From: Lachnospiraceae bacterium UBA7143
GTDB taxonomy: Bacteria > Bacillota > Clostridia > Lachnospirales > Lachnospiraceae
Direction: 5' to 3'
Assembly: GCA_002491905.1 (NCBI GenBank)
Contig: DKWV01000011.1
Location: 132,049-192,849, forward strand
DNA length: 60,801 bases
A program made the translations under genes and the position numbers. Within the stretch, counting starts at the first letter, position 1, and every line of letters begins with the position of its first letter. The notes under the pieces are model-generated. The model did not search any database and was not told the origin of the DNA. It worked only from the letters and a program-made list of their open reading frames with translations. Shown here one piece after another: positions 8,821-18,500 of the stretch.

Positions 8821-10491
8821 ATGAAAAGGTACGGGAGAAATATTTTAAGAGCGGTATTGACGATGGCGGCAACGCTGTTTTGCGTGTGCGGCTGTGGCGC
8901 GGAGAGTGGGAAAACGGAGGATATCATCGTCCTTTACACCAACGACGTGCACTGTGCCGTAGATGAAAATATCGGCTATGCGGGGCTTGCCGCCTATAAA
9001 AAACAGATGGAGGCGAAGACGCCATATGTGACGCTTGTGGACTGTGGGGACGCCATACGAGGGGGCGCCATCGGTATGGTGTCAAAAGGGGAATACCCGG
9101 TGCAGATCATGAATCGGACAGGTTACGATCTGGCGGTTTTGGGCAATCACGAATTTGATTATGGGATAGAGCGGGCGGCAGCGCTTCTGGAAGAGGCGTC
9201 GGCGCAGTATCTGGGCTGCAACATCCGCTATTTGGGAGACGGAGAAAACCCGCTTGCCGGGGTGAAACCATATCAGATTGAGTCCTACGGGGATACAGAT
9301 GTGGCGTTTGTCGGCGTCTGTACGCCGGAGAATATCAGCAGTGTCACGTCGTCGGTTTTCCGCGACGAGGCGGGGCAGTTTGTCTACGATTTTTACGGAG
9401 AGGGAGACGGCGCATCGTTTTACGGACAGGTGCAGGAGACGGTGAATACATGTCGTGAGAAAGGCGCCGACTATGTGATCGTGCTGGCGCATCTGGGAGT
9501 GGACGAAGATTCCGCACCTTTTCGTTCCATTGATCTGATCGAGCATACGGATGGGGTGGACGCCGTGCTGGACGGCCACTCTCACAGTGTGATTCCCTGT
9601 CAGATCATAAAGGATAAGAGCGGCAGGGAAGTGCCGCTGTCCTCTACGGGGACGGGGCTTGCCTATATCGGGCAGCTCACGATCACATCCGGCGGAAATC
9701 TCACAACCGGGTTGATTGTCTATCCGGGAAAGGATGAGGAGACAGCCGGATATATCCGGGAGATTCAGGCGAACTTCGAGGAGGATTTGGATAGAGTGGC
9801 GGGGCACAGTGAAATACCGCTTTCCATATCTTCCGGGACGGGCGTCCGTCTGGTCAGGAGCCGGGAGACCAGTATCGGGGACTTCTGTGCAGATGCTTAC
9901 CGTGCCGTTTCCGGGGCGGACATTGGCGTGTTGAACGGTGGGGGCATCCGTGCGGACCTTCCCGCGGGGGAGATTATCTGCGGGGATCTGATCGGGGTGC
10001 AGCCTTTCGGGAATACGCTGTGCGTGGCCAAAGTCAGCGGACAGGATATTCTTGACGCGCTGGAGATGGCGAACCGGGCGGTGCAGGCGGAATATAGCGA
10101 CGGCGAAAACGCGGTGGGCGAAAACGGCGGCTTTTTGCAGGTGTCCGGTATCACCTTTACGGTCGATACAACGGTTGCATCCACGGTGGAGACGGATGAT
10201 AACGGCATGTTTGTATCCTGCGGGAACGCGCGCCGGGTGAAGGATGTTATGGTGCAGCAGACGGACGGCAGCTATGCGCTTCTCGATCCGCGGCGGACCT
10301 ATACGGTGGCATCGCAGGATTATCTGATCAAAAAGGGCGGCGACGGTCTGAACATGTTTATGGATAAGCCGCTTACGGTAGATGAGGGAATGGCGGATTA
10401 CGAGATTCTGGAGACTTATATCAGGGAAAATCTGGGAGGCGTGATCGGAAAGGAATACGAAAAACCGCAGGGCAGGATTACGGTTCAATAA
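8821..10491 (+). CDS. 5'-nucleotidase / 2',3'-cyclic phosphodiesterase family lipoprotein
   Basis: Exported metallophosphoesterase, likely releasing phosphate or nucleosides from extracellular nucleotides. A lipoprotein signal ends at VCGC. The metallophosphatase domain has NDVH (41-44), a GDAIRGG segment, GNHEFD (about 108-113), a lone H in VLAHLG and DGHSHS (about 251-256), which are the expected metal and catalytic positions. The C-terminal 5'-nucleotidase domain has NGGGIRADLPAGE (about 373-385), QPFGNTL and DYLIKKGGDG. It is UshA/YfkN-like at a standard length of 556. GAGG at 8808-8811 suits the ATG at 8821 better than the in-frame ATG at 8815. There is no LPxTG tail, so anchoring would be by the lipid alone. 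Confidence 0.9.
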   Translation: MKRYGRNILRAVLTMAATLFCVCGCGAESGKTEDIIVLYTNDVHCAVDENIGYAGLAAYKKQMEAKTPYVTLVDCGDAIRGGAIGMVSKGEYPVQIMNRTGYDLAVLGNHEFDYGIERAAALLEEASAQYLGCNIRYLGDGENPLAGVKPYQIESYGDTDVAFVGVCTPENISSVTSSVFRDEAGQFVYDFYGEGDGASFYGQVQETVNTCREKGADYVIVLAHLGVDEDSAPFRSIDLIEHTDGVDAVLDGHSHSVIPCQIIKDKSGREVPLSSTGTGLAYIGQLTITSGGNLTTGLIVYPGKDEETAGYIREIQANFEEDLDRVAGHSEIPLSISSGTGVRLVRSRETSIGDFCADAYRAVSGADIGVLNGGGIRADLPAGEIICGDLIGVQPFGNTLCVAKVSGQDILDALEMANRAVQAEYSDGENAVGENGGFLQVSGITFTVDTTVASTVETDDNGMFVSCGNARRVKDVMVQQTDGSYALLDPRRTYTVASQDYLIKKGGDGLNMFMDKPLTVDEGMADYEILETYIRENLGGVIGKEYEKPQGRITVQ

Positions 10492-10505
10492 GGAAGGGGG
10501 AAACG

Positions 10506-11843
10506 ATGATAATACTTCGGGATATATCCATATTTTGGGCGATGCTCCATGTGATATTCCTTTTCCTCATGCTGTTTCGGTCACGGTTTACCAAAAAAAA
10601 GACCATAGTGGCAGCGGGTATCGGCATGGGGCTTTTGATGGCGGCAAACGTGGCGGTGCTTTGGGTGTTCGGTTTCGAGGCGCTGTCAAAGGCGTTCCTG
10701 TTTACCTGTTCCATACCGAGCTTTATCCTGTTCTATGTGATGAGTGCGGATAAGCGTTTTAAGTTCCTGCTCTCATTCTGTCTGGCGGACACTGTCAGTC
10801 TCTGGGTCATGGCGGTCACGAATCTGTTGGATTATTATCTTGGCGGCGGAAGGTATGTGCTGATGTTTATCAGCCGGCTGGCTGCTTTCCCACTGCTGGA
10901 ATATCTGGCGTGGCGGTATCTGAGGAAGCCTTATCTGGAATTGCAGGATGCGGTAAAAAAAGGGTGGGCTGTCTTTGCGGGGATGACTGCGCTGTATTAT
11001 GTCCTGCTGGTGGCGGCGGTGCAGTTCCCCACGAATATTGTAAACCGCCCGGAAGACACGTTCCTGTGTGTGCTGATACTGATATTGATGGTGTTTAATT
11101 ACGGCACCATATTTACGGCGCTCTACCGCCAGCTCTTACTGTATCGGAAACAGCAGGCCGAGCGTATTCTGTTAGAGCAGAAGAACACGCTGGAGGCGCA
11201 GCTTGAAAGCCAGCAGAATATAAGAAAGATGAAGCATGACATGAAAGGATATACGGCAACGCTCTCCGGGCTGCTGACGGAGGGGAAGGCTGACGAGGCG
11301 CTCAGATACTTAAAAGGCGTGGAGGCACAGATGAATACCACGCGCGGACAGTTCTGCGCCAATCCTTACATCAATGCGGTGTTTCTTCACTACGCCGGGA
11401 AACTGAAAGAAATGGGGGCTGAATTTAGAAATGACATTCAGATTGGGGAGGAAGAACTGCCCCATATGGAGCTGTGCCAGATTCTCTCCAATGGGCTGGA
11501 AAATGTCTGCGACGCTCTGGCGGGACTGGAAAAGGAGAAGCGGGCGGTCTCCGTACAAATGCGGTATAATGGCAATTATCTCCTGATACGGATCAGGAAC
11601 AGGTGCCGGGACAACCTGTGTGTGGAACAGGGAGAACTGCCCGCCACGGACAAGGAGGGCTTAGACCATGGTTTCGGTCTCGTCGCGATCAAAGAGGCGG
11701 CAGAGCGTCTTGACGGGGAGATGTTCTGTTTTACGGAGGACGGGGATTTTATACTGGATGTGATGGTTCCGTGCCGGGCATTGCCGAATAGCGGGCAGGC
11801 TGTGCATGGACAGGGAAACAGCAGTTTTAAAATAGAAGTTTAG
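10506..11843 (+). CDS. GHKL sensor histidine kinase without adjacent regulator
   Basis: 445-residue membrane sensor kinase of the AgrC type. About six hydrophobic helices fill residues 5-210, then a coiled linker (LLYRKQQAERILLEQ) and a kinase core. MKHDMKGYTATLSG carries the likely phosphoacceptor histidine, LSNGLENVCDA is the N-box and DHGFGLVAIKEAAERL the G-box. AAGGAAGGGGG before the ATG is a strong ribosome site. No response regulator lies beside it: the upstream gene is a nucleotidase and the downstream gene a surface protein starting 14 bases after the stop, possibly in the same transcript. It may work with a regulator elsewhere, perhaps the paralogous LytTR system at 1.1-3.7 kb, but that is inference. 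Confidence 0.85.
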   Translation: MIILRDISIFWAMLHVIFLFLMLFRSRFTKKKTIVAAGIGMGLLMAANVAVLWVFGFEALSKAFLFTCSIPSFILFYVMSADKRFKFLLSFCLADTVSLWVMAVTNLLDYYLGGGRYVLMFISRLAAFPLLEYLAWRYLRKPYLELQDAVKKGWAVFAGMTALYYVLLVAAVQFPTNIVNRPEDTFLCVLILILMVFNYGTIFTALYRQLLLYRKQQAERILLEQKNTLEAQLESQQNIRKMKHDMKGYTATLSGLLTEGKADEALRYLKGVEAQMNTTRGQFCANPYINAVFLHYAGKLKEMGAEFRNDIQIGEEELPHMELCQILSNGLENVCDALAGLEKEKRAVSVQMRYNGNYLLIRIRNRCRDNLCVEQGELPATDKEGLDHGFGLVAIKEAAERLDGEMFCFTEDGDFILDVMVPCRALPNSGQAVHGQGNSSFKIEV

Positions 11844-11857
11844 AATGGAGGTTTCTT

Positions 11858-14800
11858 ATGAAAAAACGAAAAGGCAGTTTACTACAGAGGACGATGGCGG
11901 TGCTGCTTTCCGCGGTGCTGGTGGCGGGCATGCTGTCGAATGCAGCGCCGGTGACCGTGCTGGCGCAGGAGCCGGACGGACAGCAGGAGAATACCGGCGG
12001 GAACGGGACGGAACCGGCGGCGGGCGATACGAAGCCGGAGGAGAAAACGGAGACAACGCCCGCGGAGGGGACAGGCTCCGGGGGACAGGAGGAAACAGAT
12101 CCCGAAGGGCAGGAGAACCCCGGGACGACGGAAGACGGAGATGGTCTGATGGGTCAGGAGCCGGGCGGCGGCATGGAAGAAAAGCCACAGGAACCGGGCG
12201 GCACGGAGGAAGGGCAGCCGAAGCCGGGGGACGGCGCAGGGGAAGAGCAGCAGCCGAAGCCGGGAGATGCCGCGGAGGAAGAAACGGAGCCGGGAACCGT
12301 CAGCGGAAATGATGCGAAGCAGGAACCCGTGGCGGCGCCGCAGAGAGTGATGATGACGGCGGCGGAGCCTGTGGTGCAGACTGAAAATATCGCCTCCGGC
12401 ACGGACTGGGTGCTTGATAAGGACGGTAAACTGACGATTCTTACGGACGCAGGCATGACGGACTGGGTCGAAAATCATAAATCGACCACGAAAGCTCAGG
12501 TCACAAGCGTGGTGCTGGAGGAGAAGGTGACGAGCATTCCGAATCAGGCTTTTGAGAACTGCGATGGGCTCAAGAAGGTAAAACTGCCGGAGAACCTGAA
12601 GACAATTCCCAAAGGGATGTTCCAATGGTGTACATCTTTGGAAGAAATCGCGATCCCGGACAGTGTGGAATCGATAGGAGATGGCGCATTTGGAGGTTGC
12701 TCTAAGCTCAAGAAGGTAAAACTGCCGAAGGACCTGAAGACAATTTCAGGAGATATGTTCCGTCAGTGTAGTTCTTTGGAAGAAATTGAACTTCCGCAGA
12801 CAGTGACGAGTATAGGAGCGAATGCATTTGTGGAGTGTTCCTCACTTATGAGCGTCACGCTCTTAGGGGATGAGCCGCCGGAGATTGGTGAGTATGTTTT
12901 TCAGATTCCATGGGGTATTGTGTGTGGATTTGTCAAAGCCGGCAAACAGGGTATCCATGTTCCCAAGGGCAAAGCGGACATCTATAAAGAGAAGTGGCCG
13001 GATTGGGCGGCGTATATCACGGACGACGCACCGACTCCGCCTGTGGAGAAACACGAACACAACGACGTGACCTTCACCGCATGGACGGCGACGGACAGCC
13101 TGCCGGATACGGCGGGGAATTACTATCTGACAGAGAATGTGACCCTTAACAATATGTGGAGTGTGTCGAGCGAGATGACCCTCTGCCTGAACGGAAAGAC
13201 CATCAGCGTAAACAACGTAATTCAAATCAATAGCGTCGGTACTCTGAACCTGTATGATTGCCGGCATGCCGGGAAGATAACCGGTGGAACGGCTGGCGGC
13301 ATTTTTAATATTGGCACTTTCCATATGTATGGCGGTGAAATCAGTGGGAATAGTAATAGTGCATCCGATGAGGGTGGTGGCGTAACTTTAATAAGCAGTC
13401 AATTGATCGTAGGCGGTGATGCCGTGATCAGCGGCAATATCAAGAACGAAAAAGAGAATAATGTTTATCTTAAGGCGGGGCAGAAAGTAACGATAGACAG
13501 CAGCAATCCCCTTTCCGGCTCCGCAAAGATTGGAATCACAACAGAAAACGCGCCCACAGCGGGAAACCCGGTCAATATCACGGAAGAAAACAACGCAGAT
13601 TACAGCCAGTATTTCCAAAGCGACGACCCGGATTATGAAATCGTGAACGGCGAGAACAATGTGGTGCAGCTTGCGGTGAAGCCGCATACCCACAACCTGA
13701 CCCGTGTGGATGCGAAAACCGCCACCTGTACGGAGGAAGGAAATACGGCGTACTATACCTGTGACGGCTGTGATCAATGGTTTTCGGACGAATCGGGGAC
13801 GCAGGAGATCACGGATAAGAAAAACGTGGTCATTCCGGCGGCAGGACATGCCTTTGATACAGAGTGGGGCTACAAGGCAGCAGACGGACACGCCCATAGC
13901 TGCAAAAACTGTGATGCCCATGATGAGATCCAGGAACACACGCCGGGAGATGCGGCGACAGAAAGTACGCCCCAGATCTGTACGGTATGCGGCTATATTA
14001 TCAAGCCGGCGATTGGGCATACCTGTGATCCCCGGCTTGTGGAAAAGAAGGAGCCGGATTGTACCACGGCAGGCAAAGAGGCCTATTACCACTGTGAAGG
14101 CTGTGGAAAGAATTACGAGGACGAAACGGGAACAAGGCTCATTGCGGATATCAGCGCATGGGGGAGCATTGCCGCGCTTGGGCATGACTGGGGAGAGTGG
14201 ACGGTGACGAAGCCCGCCACGGCGACGACGCCCGGGGAAAAGGAGCGCATCTGTAAACGCTGTAATGAGAAGGAGACCGAGATCATCCCGAAAAAGGGCG
14301 GCGGCTCCGGTGGGAATAGCGGCGGCGGTACTTCCGGCGGTTCTGATGACAATTCCGGCGGAAATTCGGGTGACAATGGCGGCAATAACGGCGGTAATCA
14401 GGACAGCAGCGGAAACGGCAGCGGCAGTTCCGGCGGAAACGGCAATGCGGGCGGCAGTACAGGAAATACCGGCGGGACAGGCGCAGGTACGTCCGGGAAG
14501 CCCGGCGCTCCCGGCGCGGGACAACCCAAAGTAAAGCAGGAGAAAGAGGGAAATATCCGAAAGGAAGTGCGGGTCGAAGGGGAAAGCACACTGGACGCGG
14601 CGGTGGAGACACCCCTCTCAGAGCTGGCTGACATGGTTCTGACAAAAGAAGAAAAACAGAAAGCGGCAGGCGGGACAGACGTAAGGATAGTCCTTGACGT
14701 GAAGGACGCTTCCGCCGTCGTCAGCGCGGCGGATAAGGCACTCGTGGAAAAAGCGCTGAACGGTTCTCTGGCGAAAGGTTATACGCTGGGACAGTACCTT

Positions 14801-15406
14801 GATATCAACCTGTTTAAGGTAATCGGTGACAGCCGCAGCGCCATTACGGAGACAAACCGTAAGATCACCGTTACCATCGACGTGCCGGACAGCCTGAAAA
14901 ATACCGACGGAACAAAGACAAGGACCTTCGCGGTGATCCGCGTACATGACGGAAAGGCGGAGCTTCTGGCTGACCTTGACGACAACGCCGAAACCATCAC
15001 CATAAAAACCGACCGCTTCTCCACCTATGCGGTGGTCTATAAGGACACGGCAGGCGGAAACGGCAAACCGGGTGTCGTCCGTGTGAGCGCGAACAGCGAC
15101 GGCAAGAATCCGGGCGGCGGAAAAGACGGCGAGCCGAAGACCGGGGACAGCACGCCGTTAGAACTGAGCGCTACCCTTGCCATGATCGCGGGTTTTGCTT
15201 ATCTGCTCCTGTACTTTGCGGACAGGGAGCGGGGCATGACGGAGGAGACGAAGAAAGAACTTATTTCCCGGATGATCGGGTGGGCGAAGCAGGGCGGCAG
15301 GATCAGAAAATACCTTGCGCTCGCGGCGATCTTTGCCCTGCTGGTGTATTACCACAGCATCGGTAAAAAGGCAGAAACAGAATGGAAAGCGATCTATGGA
15401 GAATAA
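11858..15406 (+). CDS. BspA-like leucine-rich repeat surface protein with PKTGD tail
   Basis: 1182-residue secreted surface protein. After a signal peptide ending near TVLAQ comes a long Pro/Glu/Gly-rich low-complexity stalk (to about 165). LRR_5/BspA-type repeats follow (about 205-345; motifs such as IPNQAFENCDGLKKVKLPE and IGDGAFGGCSKLKKVKL). Next are a Gly-rich beta segment with MYGGEISGN, a region rich in CxxC pairs (about 611-808), a Gly/Ser/Asn linker, and a folded C-terminal domain (about 890-1060). The tail has EPKTGD (about 1092), a membrane helix, a charged loop of about 28 residues and a second helix. TGGAGG lies seven bases before the ATG. It is paralogous to the next gene and is probably wall- or membrane-attached, with adhesion or matrix roles inferred only. 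Confidence 0.85.
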   Translation: MKKRKGSLLQRTMAVLLSAVLVAGMLSNAAPVTVLAQEPDGQQENTGGNGTEPAAGDTKPEEKTETTPAEGTGSGGQEETDPEGQENPGTTEDGDGLMGQEPGGGMEEKPQEPGGTEEGQPKPGDGAGEEQQPKPGDAAEEETEPGTVSGNDAKQEPVAAPQRVMMTAAEPVVQTENIASGTDWVLDKDGKLTILTDAGMTDWVENHKSTTKAQVTSVVLEEKVTSIPNQAFENCDGLKKVKLPENLKTIPKGMFQWCTSLEEIAIPDSVESIGDGAFGGCSKLKKVKLPKDLKTISGDMFRQCSSLEEIELPQTVTSIGANAFVECSSLMSVTLLGDEPPEIGEYVFQIPWGIVCGFVKAGKQGIHVPKGKADIYKEKWPDWAAYITDDAPTPPVEKHEHNDVTFTAWTATDSLPDTAGNYYLTENVTLNNMWSVSSEMTLCLNGKTISVNNVIQINSVGTLNLYDCRHAGKITGGTAGGIFNIGTFHMYGGEISGNSNSASDEGGGVTLISSQLIVGGDAVISGNIKNEKENNVYLKAGQKVTIDSSNPLSGSAKIGITTENAPTAGNPVNITEENNADYSQYFQSDDPDYEIVNGENNVVQLAVKPHTHNLTRVDAKTATCTEEGNTAYYTCDGCDQWFSDESGTQEITDKKNVVIPAAGHAFDTEWGYKAADGHAHSCKNCDAHDEIQEHTPGDAATESTPQICTVCGYIIKPAIGHTCDPRLVEKKEPDCTTAGKEAYYHCEGCGKNYEDETGTRLIADISAWGSIAALGHDWGEWTVTKPATATTPGEKERICKRCNEKETEIIPKKGGGSGGNSGGGTSGGSDDNSGGNSGDNGGNNGGNQDSSGNGSGSSGGNGNAGGSTGNTGGTGAGTSGKPGAPGAGQPKVKQEKEGNIRKEVRVEGESTLDAAVETPLSELADMVLTKEEKQKAAGGTDVRIVLDVKDASAVVSAADKALVEKALNGSLAKGYTLGQYLDINLFKVIGDSRSAITETNRKITVTIDVPDSLKNTDGTKTRTFAVIRVHDGKAELLADLDDNAETITIKTDRFSTYAVVYKDTAGGNGKPGVVRVSANSDGKNPGGGKDGEPKTGDSTPLELSATLAMIAGFAYLLLYFADRERGMTEETKKELISRMIGWAKQGGRIRKYLALAAIFALLVYYHSIGKKAETEWKAIYGE

Positions 15407-15500
15407 AAGAAGAAATTTTTAGGAAATAAATAGAGAATTTTTGGTGTGTGAATAGGTGATGGGCAGCCGGAACGGCATAACGAAAGACGGGAGGTACATT

Positions 15501-18500
15501 ATGAGAGAACAGAAGAACATGGGGGAGCATATTTTTGGGAGGGGGGGGGGTAGAAATATAAGCAGGCGGAAAGGAACCCGGATTCGGAGAATGGCGGCCG
15601 TGTTACTTTCTGCGGTACTGATTACAGGGATGCTGTGGGACGCTGTGCCGGTGACCGCGCTGGCGCAGGAGACGGATGGACAGCAGGAGGATACCGGCGG
15701 GAGTAGGACGGAACCGGCGGCGGGCGATACGAAGCCGGAGGAGAAAACGGAGACAACGCCCGCGGAGGGGACAGGCTCCGGGGGACAGGAGAAAACAGAT
15801 CCCGAGGGGCAGGAGAAACCCGGGACGACGGAAGACGGCGGTGGGACGGAAGAGGGAGACGCGCTGACGGGTCAGAAGCCGGGCGGCGGTATGGAAGAAA
15901 AGCCGCAGGAACCGGGCGGCACGGAGGAAGGGCAGCCGAAGCCGGGGGACGGCGCAGGGGAACAGAAGCCGGAGCCGGGGGATGCCGCAGAGGAAGAAAC
16001 GGAGCCGGGAACCGTCGGCGGAAATGAGGCAGCGCCGCAGAGAGTGATGATGGCGGCACCCGCACCGCAGACGGACGGTCAGAGGGATGTTACATTTACT
16101 TTTAAAATATATGGGTATCATCCCGACAAGTTTCCGTTGGAACTTAACAATGTTGTGGCAATATGGTCAAAAAACGCAGAAGAGTTCATTGAGGGGGAAG
16201 AGAATAAGAAAGCGGTAACGGAAGAGGGGTATACCTGCTGGTCATATACGTTCAGGAATTTGGATGTGAATACGCGATATGATGTAAAAGAAAAAAACGC
16301 CTTAGGACAGATGTATACCATTCCGACGGGCAGCGGAACAGAGTATGAAAGAATTGACTACGCGGTCAATTTTTATGACGGAAATGAATTAAAAGGGGTA
16401 CAGTATGTGACGTCCGGCAATCATGCATGGGAAGACTCTGCGCCGGTTTTGACAAAGGACGACTGTACCTTTGCGGGCTGGGTAACGGCGGATGGCGGCA
16501 AGGATGCGTTTGACTTTAAGACAGCAATTGCACAGATAACAAATGTCTATGCCTCATGGACGCCGGATACGCCGTCCAGCGCCAACATCGCCTCCGGCAC
16601 GGACTGGGTGCTTGATAAGGACGGCAAGCTGACGATCAGTTCAGATGCGGGGATGGAGGATTGGATTGCCAATGGGAGGAACAACCATAGTTCGAAAGTG
16701 ACAAGCGCAGGGATACTCGATGGTGTTACAAGAATATCTGGTGCGGCGTTTAATGGCTGCAGTGGAATGAAAAGCATAACAATATCAGAGAGTGTGACAA
16801 TCATAGGAGTGTGGGCGTTTAATGATTGCAGCAGTCTGACAGGAATAACGATTCCGTCCAAAGTGGGGGACATAGGGAATGCTGCGTTTGGTGACTGCAG
16901 CAGTCTGACAACTGTGACAGTGCTGTGTGAGACGCCGCCAACGGTTGGGACGGATGCTTTTTACGATTGTAAGTTTGTCACGGATAAATCAAAGGGCATC
17001 CATGTCCTGGAGGGCAAGGCGCAGACTTACAAAGACACGTGGACGGATTGGGCGGCGTATATCACGGACGATATACCGACCCCGCCTGTGGAAACCCACG
17101 AGCATAACGACGTGACCTTCGCTGCATGGACGAAGACGGACAGCCTGCCGGATGCGGCGGGGAATTACTATCTGACGGAGGATGTGACGCTTACCGACAC
17201 GTGGGAGGTGCCGGGCGAGACGACCCTCTGCCTGAACGGGAAGACCATCAGCGCGTCGGGGACGGACGAGTACAGAGTCATTACAATCCCGGAGTCCTGT
17301 ACACTGAACCTGTATGACTGTCAGAACGCCGGGAATATCACCGGCGGAAAGGGCGGCGGTGTTAGTAACAATGGTACTTTCTGTATGTACGGCGGCAAGA
17401 TCAGCGGAAATAGCTGCGAAGATACGTCCGGGGGCGGCGTGAACAATCAGGGCGTTTTTCAGATGTACGGCGGCGAAATCAGCGGAAATGAAGCGGTTGG
17501 TTATGGCGGCGTGGGCGGCGGCGTATATATAGGAAACGGTACATATGCCATGTACGGCGGTAAGATCAGCGGAAATACCTCTAATACGGGCGGCGGCGTG
17601 GGCTGCGTGTCTATTATCGGTACATTCATTACTATTATTTATGACGAGCCGCTTACCATCGGCGGCGGCGCCGTGATCAGCGGCAATACCTGTGACGGAA
17701 AAGAAAACAATGTTTGTCTGAATAACGGACAAATAATAACGATTGAAAGTGCCAATCCTCTTTCCGGCTCCGCAAAGATCGGTGTGACAACCAAAACCGC
17801 GCCCACAGACGCAAGCCCGGTCAATATTACGGGAGAATACAGCGAGGATTACAGCAAATATTTCCACAGCGACAACCCGGATTATGCAATAGTGAACAGC
17901 GGGAATAACGTGGTGCAGCTTGTGGCCCAGTCACAGTCATACACGGTAACCGTCAATAGCGGCACAGGCGGCGGCGAGTACGTGGCGGGCGATACCGTGA
18001 CGATCAGGGCAAATGCCCCTGCAAGCGGAAAGCAGTTTGACAAGTGGGTGGTAAACAGCGGCAGCGTGACCTTAGCCAGCGCCACGAGCAGCACCACGAC
18101 CTTTACCATGCCGACAGAAGCGGTAAGCGTGACGGCGACTTATAAAAATAAATCGGGCGGCGGTTCCGGCAGCGGCAATGCAGACGGCGGTGATAACAAC
18201 AATGGCGGTGATGCAGACGGCGGCAATAACAACAATGGCGGAAGCGATAACGGCAACGGCAGTTCCGGCGGAAACGGCGGGACAGGCGCAGGTACGTCCC
18301 AGACACCCGGCGCGGGACAACCCAAAGTAAAGCAGGAAAAGGAGGGAAACATCCGAAAGGAAGTGCGGGTCGAAGGGGAGAGCACGCTGGACGCGGCAGT
18401 GGAGACCCCCCTCTCGCAACTGGCGGATATCGTCCTGACGAAGGAGGAGAAACAGAAGGCGGCAGGCGGGACGGACATAAGGATTGTCCTTGACGTGAAA

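Noticed and set aside
9082..10488. 468-codon open frame antisense to the 5'-nucleotidase gene
   Set aside because: Exactly opposite a gene with all catalytic motifs, with no ribosome site and shadow-like composition.
11845..12312. 155-codon frame overlapping the start of the first surface protein
   Set aside because: Alternate-frame reading of the Pro/Glu/Gly-rich stalk (Gly/Arg-rich output), while the main frame has a signal peptide and a strong ribosome site.
12540..12860. Regularly spaced DNA repeats suggesting a CRISPR-like array
   Set aside because: They are in frame with leucine-rich protein repeats (similar units about 140 bases apart), are imperfect, and have no spacer structure or cas genes.
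13388..14524. 378-codon open frame antisense to the first surface protein gene
   Set aside because: Created by the Gly-rich repeats read on the other strand (Ala/Ile/Arg-rich output); no start signal.
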